DNA from: Dermanyssus gallinae
Lineage: Eukaryota > Arthropoda > Arachnida > Mesostigmata > Dermanyssidae
Assembly: GCA_003439945.1 (NCBI GenBank)
Contig: QVRM01001018.1
Coordinates: 62,001 to 126,000 of the forward strand
Direction: 5' to 3'
Length of the DNA: 64,000 nucleotides
A program made the translations under genes and the position numbers. Under the pieces are notes generated by a model, which worked only from the letters and a program-made list of their open reading frames with translations, was not told the DNA's origin and did no database searches. Numbering within the stretch: the stretch's first letter is position 1; the number at the start of each line of letters is the position of its first letter. Positions 43,600-54,323 of this stretch are shown here, piece after piece.

Positions 43600-44570
43600 A
43601 CGTGACCACGTGCGCATGAACACGCTCTGAACTCAATCCAATTTCACCAGGCGCAATGCAGGCTAGAAGCCAGCGTGGAAAAGCCAAGCCACAAGCCATA
43701 GCCATAGCAGTAGCAGACGCAGCAGGCGCCGGCCCAGCAAAATAAGAAGAATGATATAACCAACCACGACGTTCATCATGGATTGGGGCGAGTTGGGTTC
43801 TCGACACGGCCTGTGTGTAAATGTATGCGCGTTCTCGCTTGCAGCGGACGGAGCAGGCACCAGGCAGCAGGGATCAAAAGCACAACACAGAAGCCGTCTC
43901 CTGTGTTGATCAACGTATCTTCGTGTCGTCGCCGTCGTCTGCGTCGTCGTCGTCGTCTGCGTCCTCTTCTAGTTATCTAGCTACGCCGACTTGTGCCATC
44001 GGCAAGTGCTTTATGACCTGCTGTACGCCCTGTAGCGCTACCGCTACCGCCTGTATGTCTGTGGCGCTTGCCGGCCCGACATCGTGCGGTATTCGCGCGG
44101 GATCACATTCAAACACACACGCACATAGACACACCGACAACAGACCACGACACTTCGTTACTCAGTCACACTGATACACTCTGACACGCACATATCCACC
44201 CATACGTACATACATACATACATACGGAGGGGGTTCGAGGGGGTGCAAGGGGAGCGAGGGAATGGCACACTAATCCAGGGGGATTTACTCACGCCTTAGA
44301 GGAATCCATAAAGATTTTCGTCGACAGGAGCACCGACCGACCGACCGACCAGCCGACCTCTCTCCGAGAGAGACATCTCAGTTCGGAACTCGGCCAGATG
44401 ATCCCGTCATCGCACATTCATACACACCTTAACGTGTGTGACGTGGCAGCTATAGCAACTCGTTCTTGACTCCGTACGGATATAACTGGCGTAATAATTA
44501 TTAGAGTAGATCGGGTTAAATATATATATATATATATAGGTATCTCCGTCTCTCCCTATGTATATACTAC
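43600..44570. other. no gene firmly recognised
   Basis: Minus strand 44480-44300 leads to a good donor (AAGGC|GTGAGT), could be a first or untranslated exon. (TACA)n at 44209-44226. Confidence 0.25.
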
Positions 44571-44593
44571 ATAATGTCTAGGTACTACGATGG

Positions 44594-44769
44594 TCGAGCC
44601 CGGTGGCGTAGTGGATTAAGTCTGCGCCTCGCAACCGGAGGAAACATATAGGTGCGCGGGTTCAACCCCCACCGTTGCACGTCTGTATTTATGGGGGTCC
44701 GTCTATGAAGCAATGTGAAAAACAGTTCCGTGGACGTTAAATCTTGGCTGAGGGTCAGCCCGAAAACTT
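44594..44769 (+). mobile_element. SINE-1 copy (tRNA-derived) with perfect target duplication
   Basis: Opens TCGAGCCCGGTGGCGTAGTG. A Pol III A-box-like TGGCGTAGTGG is at 44604-44614 and a B-box-like GGGTTCAACCCCC at 44658-44670. The tail, GGACGTTAAATCTTGGCTGA ... GCCCGAAAACTT, is shared by all copies. TAGGTACTACGATGG occurs on both sides (44579-44593 and 44770-44784), a 15-bp duplication showing retroposition and fairly recent insertion. There is no poly-A tail. Confidence 0.88.
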
Positions 44770-44888
44770 TAGGTACTACGATGGCCGTAGGTACACACTT
44801 GCTGCATATTACCTCGAATAAAGTTCATCTGGGAGTTGAACGTGCAGCACAATTGTAGGTTGTTTTACCAAAATGACCTTTAATTGCT

Positions 44889-44892
44889 ATAA

Positions 44893-44957
<65 letters not shown>
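44889..44957. repeat. (TA)n microsatellite
   Basis: About 68 bp. The plus frame 44959-45144 beyond it is open and protein-like but has no acceptor. Confidence 0.94.
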
Positions 44958-44958
<1 letters not shown>

Positions 44959-45508
44959 GTGTTGTGGCTCGTATCATTCGGAGCACGAGTTTACTATAAC
45001 GCCTTCTACGACCACTACGGCTGCTATTCCACTAGCGGAGCTGCCGCTACGACTAGTCTTTGTGTAATGCCATATCTAGCCATGCTCATCACCAACGTTA
45101 TGTGGACGGCCAATGGGGGCAACTGGGACGCCGACCCAACTTGAAAAAGGGGGGGTAAAGTGCAGAAGGCCATGATGTGCGATCGTGCCAGCCCGCATGG
45201 CAGAGCAGTTGTAGCTACCCCCGACAACAACAACTAGCGACTCATGTTGTAACAACATTTAGTCCACGATCTCCCCACCAGTGCCTCCTCCAAGCCTTCT
45301 TGCTGCCTCCACCCTATCCAGAGTACTGGTCCTTGAGTATGGCTATACGAACAGCAACAGCAGCGCAGGTACTATTGGAAGCCGAACACGCAGAAGGAGG
45401 TTTTGGACTTCGTGGCGTCGTTGACGTCGTTGTTGGTGTTGTGGTTCTTATGGTGTATATGCAGTGTGACGTCGTGGTCTGGTGTCGATGTCGTTAATGT
45501 TGTTGTCG

Positions 45509-45512
45509 TTAC

Positions 45513-45543
<31 letters not shown>

Positions 45544-45576
45544 AAACAACAGCAACAACAACAACAACAACAACAA
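45509..45576. repeat. CAA microsatellite
   Basis: CAA units with one CAAAAACAACAG interruption. The poly-Gln frame 45403-45906 crosses it, but it shows no clear start or splice support. Confidence 0.88.
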
Positions 45577-45981
45577 GTGCTGGTCGACCGTCTCGAACCG
45601 AAGCGCAACGAGATGACGACGACAAGAACGAACCCAACACCAACTGCGGCTACTTATTTTGATTTTTCTTCTGTCTCTCTAAAACATGAAGGCCTGGTCA
45701 AAGTTTTTCCTTCTCATGCTTCATATGTTCTTCCTGCTTTCGCTGCTTCATCGCCAGATCAGGGAAAGTTGCAGGACAAACAGCCTGCCCCCCCCCCTCC
45801 CCCCCCCTCGGTACGTCGTTCGGTGGGCCAATTGACCGGTCATAAGAATGATGGTGCTTTGCGGTTACGCGGCGCCCTTGCTGGTCGCGCTTGGCCATTT
45901 CCGTAAGAACCTACGACTACAACAACGACAGAAACAACAATACACATATGGGGCTCTATGGGGCTCTAAACAACGATTTGC

Positions 45982-45984
<3 letters not shown>

Positions 45985-46029
<45 letters not shown>
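45985..46029. repeat. (TA)n microsatellite
   Basis: About 45 bp. Others nearby: 46350-46372, 46996-47024, 47545-47580. Confidence 0.93.
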
Positions 46030-46032
<3 letters not shown>

Positions 46033-46168
46033 GCACAAAAAAAGTATACGTATTTATATATATGCACATAGAGGTATATTCCATGAATACATATGCCAAC
46101 ATGCTGATGTCGTTTGGCGTCTTTATTTGTCATCAATAAACTTGGTTGGTTATATATAAATATATACA

Positions 46169-46350
46169 TTTTTTTTATTTATTTAGTTTTTTTTTAGATT
46201 TTTTTGTTCCGTAAGGCAATTGCCCGTGTACGGTTTTTTCATGTCATGGCTAATTTTAATCCACTCCGGCATTTACCTGCCTGGGTCTCGAACCCAGTCG
46301 TCCCGAATGCAAGGCAAAGGCTTTGCCACTAAGCCATCTTGCTCGGTAAT
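46169..46350 (-). mobile_element. SINE-2 copy
   Basis: Minus-strand ACCGAGCAAGATGGCTTAGT head, B-box GGGTTCGAGACCC, a body shared with the copy at 19663, and an A-rich end. A (TA)n tract adjoins the head side. Confidence 0.8.
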
Positions 46351-46989
46351 ACTATATATATATATATATATAGCGTAAGATAATACAAAGCCCAAGAACG
46401 AGATTGATGCTCAATCGATTTTATTCCAATATTAGTGATATACTAATAACTCTGCTTACGCCACGGCGACGACGCGGCAAGAGCAGGTAGATTCCCCCGA
46501 AGCAGTAAAATCTGTCTGCAAACATTCTTGAGTTTGCAGCTCAGTGCGACTACAGTAAACCTACATACAACACCGTCGTAGTGAGCCTACTTCAAGCGAC
46601 TCGAGCAACAGCGCTGAAAGTGAATAGGCTTAGAGGTGTCTCTAACTAAGCTTCGCGATTTGCAGAAAACATACTTCCACGCCTGAAAAAAAAATTTTAA
46701 AAGGAAATTGAGTCATTTTAAGGGTAATAGTTTAGGACGAAAAAGACATGACCACATTACGTTGCTAATCATATACGCGTTCTAATAATGAAAGGACCGG
46801 ATAAGCGTGAAATAGGTGCCCCCCCAAAAATATGAACTTCTCGCGTTAGTCGTGAGTTTATCTTGCTCTGACACCGATTCGAGGGGCGAATGAATATCAA
46901 GCACACCAGATCGACCAAGAGTCGTCGGATTCGTGTGGTGAAAACAAAGTGAAATGAGTCCGTCTACGAGCATACAAGGAAGCGCAAGA

Positions 46990-47029
<40 letters not shown>

Positions 47030-47542
47030 CAAAGCTTATGCATAACTATGATATTGTTACCGACGGTGTCGTAGAGCTACGTGCTACGGTTGCATAACGA
47101 CCTCAATTTTCTCGTTGGCGTCAAGGTAAAACACAAGAGAATCGAATAGAAAACACGAATGTCTGTCACAACTGCAACGCAAACACAACTAAGGCCACTA
47201 CAACAAAGGATAGCAACTGCTGATGTGGGGCAGAATCCCAAGATTGCCGTCATTGCAGTTTGAAGTTTGTATGCGACGAGTTAGGATAAGGCTGTACCAC
47301 TCTACCCAGTGTTCAAGTGGAAAGTTGAAGGCTCTCGTTAGCTTAGGATTTGGCGCAGTCTAGTCGAGAATGTCGCGATGGGCCACTAGAGATAATGCCT
47401 ACATGTACAAACGAACAGATGATTGGAAGTTGGTTGTTTCAGCGAAATAAAATGCACAAACGAGGCTATAAAGCTTGCAGCGAGCATGAAACTAATAGAG
47501 ATAGGGATTTGTTACTACAGCGGATGCTCTACGGAAAACCTG

Positions 47543-47582
<40 letters not shown>

Positions 47583-47939
47583 TTGACTAGACTTACACAT
47601 ATTTATTCATTTTAAGGTTCAGAGAAAATAATTGGCCCTAAAATAAGCGTGTCTATGCGCGTGCGCTAGTTCGAAGGTATACTCGCATATGATTAACTTA
47701 CTATACAAGCGCTTGTGAGGAGCGTTACCAGTCGAACTTATTCTCGAGACAGACCCTCATTGTGCCCATTATTGTGCCGCGTTCTCGTGCTTGACCGCCA
47801 GCGATAGCCATTGAACTAAGTAGTCGAGAGCTCCTTTCTTCCCTGTTGCCAATTCGCTTTATTTACCAATCTTTTGTAGGAGTGACCATGCCCCAGGGCG
47901 AGGTCCTTCGAGTGTCTCCAATACTAGACGCATAACAAT
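46351..47939. other. no gene recognised
   Basis: TA tracts and short frames only. Confidence 0.4.
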
Positions 47940-49030
47940 GAACTCGTTAACGAGGTTATTCAATCTGGCGTGCCGCGGAGCCGGCGGCGGATGCCGGGGG
48001 CAAGGGTGCCGGTGACTGTCGCATCCTAGAAAAGCGTCGTTTCCCCTTCAAAGGGGATAAGAACGAAGCCCTTCGGTCTTTTCCGTTGCTTTTTAGAAGA
48101 CCGGCTGGTTCTCAGATGGACGGCATTAGAATTGACCTAAAGATTCGAATTGAAGTCCGGTTCACCTTGCTGCGACGGCTTTGCCGTCTTTCGCTTCTGC
48201 TGCATCAAAAACCCCTGGGTTCCTTCCAAAAATCCACCTGTGCTTCGCAGGTGCACCGGCATGAGGAGGTGATTACCTAGAGGCATTTGCTGACTCTTTT
48301 CTGTACGACTACACTCGGTCGGGATTGATCTGCCATGGTTAGTTCCTCGGAAGGAAAGTGCTGGTACTTTTTGAAGACAACGTCGCCACAGGATCTTTGT
48401 AGATGTCCAAAGTATCTGTTTCCGTCGGGGAGTAAGGTCACCGGATCTCGTATCAACTTGCTTTTTGGCGTCTATGAAAACTGTAGGACCCCCGACAAGC
48501 TGGCGAGCCGGACAGTTGAGACGTACACCGACGCAATGTGGCAGCTAGCTGCCGTGGAGCGGTTGCCCAGACATCTGAGCCTAAGGGGGAAGATAATGTG
48601 AGCCCAGTTGTGCAGCGGCCAGGTTTAGATTAAAGAGTCCCCTGAGGCGGATACCTTGTTTTTGCCTAAGTCCAACAGGAGGTCACGATTTTTTTCAACA
48701 TCTGTGCTGCGGAGAATGTGGAGGAACCTTGCCGAACGTCTGGGCTCCTTTAGTGACTAAACAAAACAGTAGCGGAGCAAGGGGCTACCATGCTGTACAT
48801 CGCTACAGAAAAGGATCGTTCCATCACCGAGTGAGAGTTCCGACCGTCACCGTTCCTGGTTTGCGTCAGTCGTGGCGAGGAGGTCTCTGAGATGACGTAG
48901 CCGCAGGCCATCCTTGTTTGCAATGGACTCTGTCGGGAAGGTTTACACAATCTCGCGGGCCAGTTCCATTTGTCGTGTATCAAACCAACGTGTGGAACTC
49001 AGTCGGAGTGCAAAGGCATTTCCCCCTAGA
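47940..49030 (-). pseudogene. decayed LINE: reverse transcriptase to C-terminal region
   Basis: Minus strand, order consistent with one element. NAF near 49020 corresponds to the active-site D..NAFN segment. DVQHGSPLLRYCF (48800-48772 region) corresponds to GVQQGDPLGPLLF. At 48088-48000 the frame reads KRPKGFVLIPFEGETTLF, then stop, then DATVTGTLAPG. That last block matches the widespread LINE C-terminal motif KRPDG...PW..G..L.WDAT..DT.APS, with the tryptophan codon mutated to TAG (48026-48028). The block is GC-richer than the surrounding DNA. Stops and frameshifts show it is dead. The motif match is from memory of the family, with no alignment run. Confidence 0.65.
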
Positions 49031-49582
49031 TTTTTCTTGAACAATGCAACTTGACTGCCTAATGTCAGCGTCTATGTGCTTGCAATGCTAAGTGTGCGTG
49101 ATTCCACTACACCAACGGCGCGACCAAGCGTCTATGTGCTAGCGGACCTAGTTCGGAAGAAAAATCACTTCTTTAATTAAGTTAAATAGACTAAGATCTC
49201 AACATTGCGTGAATAAATTACAATCTATTGCATCACAGATTACCAGATGAACACACACAGATCTAATCAATTGCAGCCTATTTTCTATTGAATGCAGGTT
49301 CCGAGACATTAATTAAGTTGCATTGTTATTGTAATTGAGTTTTGCGATCACATTTTTCTAACGCTCTGACAACCACATTTTCGACGCTCGCAATGGGCTC
49401 AGTTGCCTGCGGCACGATGTCGTCTAAATGCATCTATCGTCATCGTGTCCTCGTACTGGAATTATATAGGCTTGCTCCAGCAGAGGTATGCAACAGCAAG
49501 GCAATGACAATCACGTCCAACAAATTCAATTCAGCACGGCCAGGGCTCGAGCTAGCGATGTTTTGCTAACCGTGGTTGCCAT

Positions 49583-49640
49583 GGCAACGCCCCGTTTCGA
49601 ACGGTGCGTTAGCCGCCTAAGCCACTTTGCCACTACATTT
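49583..49640 (-). other. tRNA-like sequence (SINE head or tRNA relic)
   Basis: Minus strand reads GTGGCAAAGTGGCTTAGGCG ... CCGTTCGAAACGGGGCG, with A-box-like and B-box-like elements about 25 bases apart. No full cloverleaf could be drawn, so it is more likely the head of a SINE than a working tRNA gene. Confidence 0.45.
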
Positions 49641-49866
49641 AAGCGACAATCAATGCGCCTTGATATGATATTAACAAACAACTCATAATTACGCTAGTAA
49701 TACAAAGATGTTTTCAACTATGGGGCGAGCCAATATTTTGCCAATTTTTAGAAACTGCATATACCCTTTTAGAGCATCAAGCTATTTAAATTTAGCAAAG
49801 CGTGTCAGCGATGTTCTTATTCACGGGGTGCAATAAAGACTTCGTGTAGAAGAAAGTACTTATTGC

Positions 49867-49990
<124 letters not shown>

Positions 49991-50776
49991 TAAATAGTGA
50001 ATGATAAGACGACAACGTACGATGATAAAATGACAACGTGTATCACACACTGCTATACAACCTCTCAGTCTTTCAAAATAAGTGCAATTCTATTTATAAC
50101 CTAGACAATTTCTATTCGCGGGGGGGGGGGGGGGCGGCGCGTCACCAAAGACGTGATATTTCATCTTCTACTGCTTCTGCGCACCTCCGTATATATATCT
50201 AGTGCGCTGGTGGTTTAGACGTAGGTGACTGAGTGAATCAGTGTAAACGAGGAGATCACTTAGCCAGACTCACGCACGCACGCTCGCACTCACTCACAAG
50301 TCGCACAACAATCATTATCAGCGGAAGAGAGGCGCTTAGCCCAAAGCCCATCTCCAGCCAACAATTGTTGTAATCGGTGCTACACCTTATGCCGTGTTAC
50401 ACCACCTACTAGGCCAGTCCGTCTAGTCTAGTAGATGCCGCGTCGGCGATCTACGAGACGAACTGACCACAAACGGCGCTAACCGAAGGCCGAGCCTTCT
50501 TCCGTTCCGTGGCGTGCGTTCTACAATTAGCGGCTGAGGTCGCGCGAGACGACCAAAAGAAACTGCTCGGTGTGTTGCAGCTTAAAGGCGCCACCATCAC
50601 CGTCTTCGGAGGTCCCTCCCGAAATTACACTCAGCGCTAAAATTAGTACTAGAAGTAGTTATAGTAGTAGTAGTATTTGTAGCATCTATCTACGCCCCCC
50701 CACCCCCACTAGTTGTAGTGCGAGGCGTAGACACAGAGACATAAGTTCATTAAAGAGAAACCTCTCTCTCTCTCAG

Positions 50777-50890
50777 GGGCTTGTCCTGCTGTTTCCCTGC
50801 AAGGCAGACAACTCCATCTGTGCAATCAGTCTTGGCTGCAGTCCCGAAGCAAGCGACACGCGCAGCTTTGGATTTTACTCAACTTTGTGA
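50777..50890 (+). CDS. candidate terminal exon, unidentified
   Basis: A pyrimidine tract (CCTCTCTCTCTCTCAG|) precedes an open plus frame of 37 codons ending in TGA. The product (GLVLLFPCKADNSICAISLG, then CSPEASDTRSFGFYSTL) has three cysteines and no repeat-coded run. The (CT)n tract could be a plain microsatellite that mimics an acceptor, which is the main doubt. The frame also continues upstream without a stop to 50570. Confidence 0.28.
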   Translation, partial: GLVLLFPCKADNSICAISLGCSPEASDTRSFGFYSTL

Positions 50891-51549
50891 CCGACCGGTA
50901 GTCTTGGGCGATTTCATTCCGTCAGAGATCGTTTGTTTGGATCGTGCGTAGCCGCAAGAACATATCAGAGCACGCATAGGGATGATCGTCGCAACTAAGT
51001 TCGAGGAGGAGGCTATGCGATCGTTGGTGCGAATCTAAGTTCAAGCCCCGATAGGCCAACAGCTTCTTGTATTCTTCGTAAAGATACACGTTAATAGCCA
51101 ATATCAGTTGTTGTTGCCACGTACATATTGAGGAGGTGACAAGCTGATTGGTTGAACATACATTTTTGTTTAGTCGGAGCAGCGACACAATAGCAATATA
51201 GCGGACCTGTAGTAGTCATGGACGTGGTCGTAAGAACAGCACTGACAGGCATTACATACGTTGCACCCATTGCATACGTTGCGTAAATGCAATGGATCGC
51301 ATTTGGCGCGAGGTTAATAGGGGCGATCGCCTCACACATCTACTGCTGCGAAGTAGTAGTCTGTTTAATCTGCTTAGCTAGGCGACTGAAAGCACAGGTT
51401 GTCACGTTATATGAGAGATTAGTGATAGTGAGAATGGGGGTTGGATGGTAATGCACCACCTTTTTTTATTGGGACATCTCTGCTCCACGTTTTTTGTCCA
51501 ATCATGATCAATTATAATTTCCTCTGACATTCACCTTATCTGCATTAGA

Positions 51550-51648
51550 AACCATAAAACGAATTTAAGAGTGGCCAGTGGTCCAGAACCCTTCTTGAAC
51601 CCACGACCTTCTATATGCAAGGCCATGGCTTTACCACCTTGCTCGGTA
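51550..51648 (-). mobile_element. SINE-2 copy, old and partial
   Basis: Minus-strand ACCGAGCAAGGTGGTAAAGC then GGTCGTGGGTTCAAGAAGG: the same tRNA-like head and B-box with more changes. The body is short or lost. It could lie in the 3' UTR of the candidate terminal exon at 51746. Confidence 0.6.
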
Positions 51649-51745
51649 TTATTACGTATTTACTTACAACGGCTTCAGCTTTTATGGCTCTTCTATCTGC
51701 TACTATACTAATTGAGAGCCTCATTTCTGTTTAAACATCTCGTTG

Positions 51746-51870
51746 TTACGACACCGTTATCGTGTTACGATCGCCTAACATCGTTGCATCCTCTGGTAGT
51801 CTCGACAAACAACCACCGTCAGGTCTACGAGGCATCGTCAGATTTGTCCGACTTGCGCTTAAGACGTAGC
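51746..51870 (-). CDS. candidate terminal exon of a minus-strand gene
   Basis: A strong acceptor (GTCGTATTTCTCTGTACAG|) is followed by 2 bases plus 40 codons and a TAA stop. The product is non-repetitive: YVLSASRTNLTMPRRPDGGC, then LSRLPEDATMLGDRNTITVS. Entering in another phase gives a short charged tail (LRLKRKSDKSDDAS) ending in TAG, also plausible for a cytoplasmic end. Downstream on the minus strand lie a SINE-2 copy and an AATAAA at about 51465. No family recognised; upstream exons are not identified. Confidence 0.33.
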
Positions 51871-52299
51871 CTGTACAGAGAAATACGACAACAAGACAAC
51901 AAAATGAGAGCGACACGCAGCACACGATTTTATAATTTACCTGCAAGAACACGACTATGGAACATTAGATGCAAGTATGTCATTCTATACATCTATGTGG
52001 GACCTGGCGAGGGTTTTGTCGCACTTTTCAATCAATTCCCATATCGATGGCTTCAAGCCAATAGGTAGCACTTTACTTTTGCGGGCGGAAGCGTTCCAGA
52101 GCCTCGCGAAAGCACAGATGGCAGGCGCTCGACGAATTTTTAGGCAAATTTTCGACAAGGATAGACTCACGCGCCTTTTTTCGTCATATCGCAAATCACA
52201 GGGTACTACTAATCGAGTAGCTCTTTTCGTGAGCCTGAGCTGGTGGTGCAGAATCTCATGGAGGGGCCTGGCATTCAAGCCCAAAGTCTAGTCTAGCAA

Positions 52300-54206
52300 G
52301 GCATTATTTATCTTTGAGATTAGGTAAATCGCTGCCACATGTTCGTTGCCTGTTGCTGTTTTTTCTGATCACTGGATTCGTCGCAAAGATTGAAATGTCC
52401 AGTTCGAATGTATTTGTCCTATTTCTTTTCCACATACTTTACCCCCCAATAGTTAGCTGAAGCTTTTGAAAACACCTAATACTCGCTAGAAGTTGTAGAA
52501 AAGGATAGTGCGTGGCCCGATGCTTTAGTACGCTAGCATGAGAAGTCGACTCCATTTTTTTTTACAAAAAACTCGACAAAAATGGTGCTACCCGATTTCT
52601 AATTCACCGTCCACTACGCGAGATAATACAACAACTGTCTTAGGTCCCCAAGTAGTACCGTTAACAAACGGTAACTGCCCGATGTGGGAACACAATGCGG
52701 TAGCCGGGGAGCGCGGGCGACTGTATTTAGCAAGAACCTTAAACGACCACGTCCGAACCCAGCTAGTTAGTTGCCAGCATTATCCTAAGTAGAGTTTTAT
52801 CCTATACCACCATGTACTACATAAGTAAGTGATTCACATAAACCATCGACACACTATCGTATATTTCGAGACTGACAAGCGTAGCAATAGAACAAATTGA
52901 TGTTGGTTTTATTTTCGTTGATTACTTTTTTTTTAATCAACGTTACGTGCGTTTGGTATAGTGGCAGAGGCTCGGTTCAAAGTGGATGAAAGTGTTGCGT
53001 TGTATCTATTATACCTCTCACATCATTAGACCACAATGTTTTAGAATATACGTTTCAAACAGATAACGTAGATTAAAAAAAAATAGTAAACGTGTTATCT
53101 GATGATCAGCATGCCCTGTGTATTCCTCGCACGTAAACAGCACGCAAACTTCCGTAGACTTAAGTACCTCACATACGTACAAACAAATGCACATAAACGT
53201 ACATACAGACACATGACCATGTGCACGTCGTTTTACGACCAACGTATGGGCGTGCTGACGTCTCTCGCAGTGTGGGACAATCGGTCGACGAACTGACCGC
53301 AGCGATGCTCCTCGCCGCAAAGTTCATGGGCAACTACAGTTGTTGTACGGAGACAGAGACAGAGAGAGAGAGAGAGAACTCCAGCTCGATCTCGGATAAA
53401 TGGCCTTTGCCTTCGCGGTCGGCAAAAGAGTCATTATTGTGTTTGGGGCTGGTAGATGTGAGCCAGCACAGAACATCACTACAGAAAGGAAACGACTGCC
53501 CACCTTCCCCCCCACCCTTCCCAAACGAAACGGTCTATGTCTTCCGGGACGCGAGAGAGGAATAAGTAGATCAATATAGAAGAAGGACCGCTCGTCCGAC
53601 CCGATGACGACGCTCGCGCGGCGACTGCGAAGTTTAATGACGACAGCGTCCAACATCCTTGCAGTTCGCCGCAATATCACCGTCTGCTTCTGTTCCCGCA
53701 ATTGCAGCCGAACCTTAGAGGAGCTCACATTCCCCTTCCGATAACCAATCTCTCAGTGGCCATCCAACTGAGACCGCTGGTAGGATATCGTCGTGAGTGG
53801 CGAGTTAGGGGTGGACGTAGTCGTTGTTTTCATTGCGACCGCCACCGTCTTTATTGCTATATATGCTAGTTTTCCGACATTTTCCGACGTTTTCGTCGTT
53901 TTTTCGGCTTGCGTTTGTGTGTGTTGGTATGTGTATCTGTGTGTGTTCTGTATGATTCTGTGTCTTTCTTCGTTTCGACACACAGATGAGTCACAACAGC
54001 CCGTGATATCTGTGTGAGCATAGGTAATGCGCTTTTCGCTTGCGCGTTTTTGCCCTCGACTCAACAGCCTGTATTGATCATTGCAGAACATTCGCTGCTC
54101 GTCAGATTGTCGCGAATTATCTTGCCTATATGTCTGCTGTCTTTAACCTTCTTCCTCTTTCTCTCTCTCTTTTTCTTGCACATTCTACGTGTTTGTCTAT
54201 ACACAG
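52300..54206. other. open frames of unclear status
   Basis: 53324-53728 is open on minus (TVILRRTARMLDAVVIKLRS) and 53221-53565 on plus (MLLAAKFMGNYSCC...). 53753-54091 is open on minus. No good acceptor-donor pair encloses any of them. Confidence 0.25.
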
Positions 54207-54323
54207 GTGTCCCTGGACAGCACAGTAAGTACCAGTGGAGTGAAGGTGGAAGCGGTAGATGAAGACGGTCTGCTCAGTAGACACCGACAGGCGGCACGGA
54301 AAAGCAGAAAGAAGAAGGTGAAG
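54207..54323 (+). CDS. internal coding exon, unidentified plus-strand gene
   Basis: 39 codons, phase 0 to phase 0. A long pyrimidine tract (about 54140-54200, mostly C/T) ends in TATACACAG|, and the exon closes at GTGAAG|GTAAAC. The product begins VSLDSTVSTSGVKVEAVDED and ends with a strongly basic tail (RKSRKKKVK) that could be a nuclear-localisation or polybasic segment. An inner GTAAGT 18 bases after the start (CAGCACA|GTAAGT) is a near-perfect alternative donor that would reduce the exon to an 18-base microexon. The opposite strand is not open in the complementary frame. No family recognised. No neighbouring exon is firmly placed, though 50777-50890 and 63653-63922 are weaker plus-strand candidates. 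Confidence 0.5.

Noticed and set aside
44959..45144. Protein-like plus ORF (VYYNAFYDHYGCYSTSG...)
   Set aside because: No acceptor, starts inside a TA tract, and the minus strand has a competing frame with a better acceptor.
49583..49640. Functional tRNA gene
   Set aside because: A- and B-box-like parts present, but no acceptor stem or full cloverleaf could be drawn.
51977..52291. Overlapping ~100-codon ORFs on both strands
   Set aside because: Both are protein-like but neither has splice support or a recognised family; a tRNA-like GGCATTCAAGCCC nearby suggests repeat origin.
53221..53728. Opposed ORFs on both strands
   Set aside because: Open because of GC-rich composition; no acceptor-donor pair encloses either.
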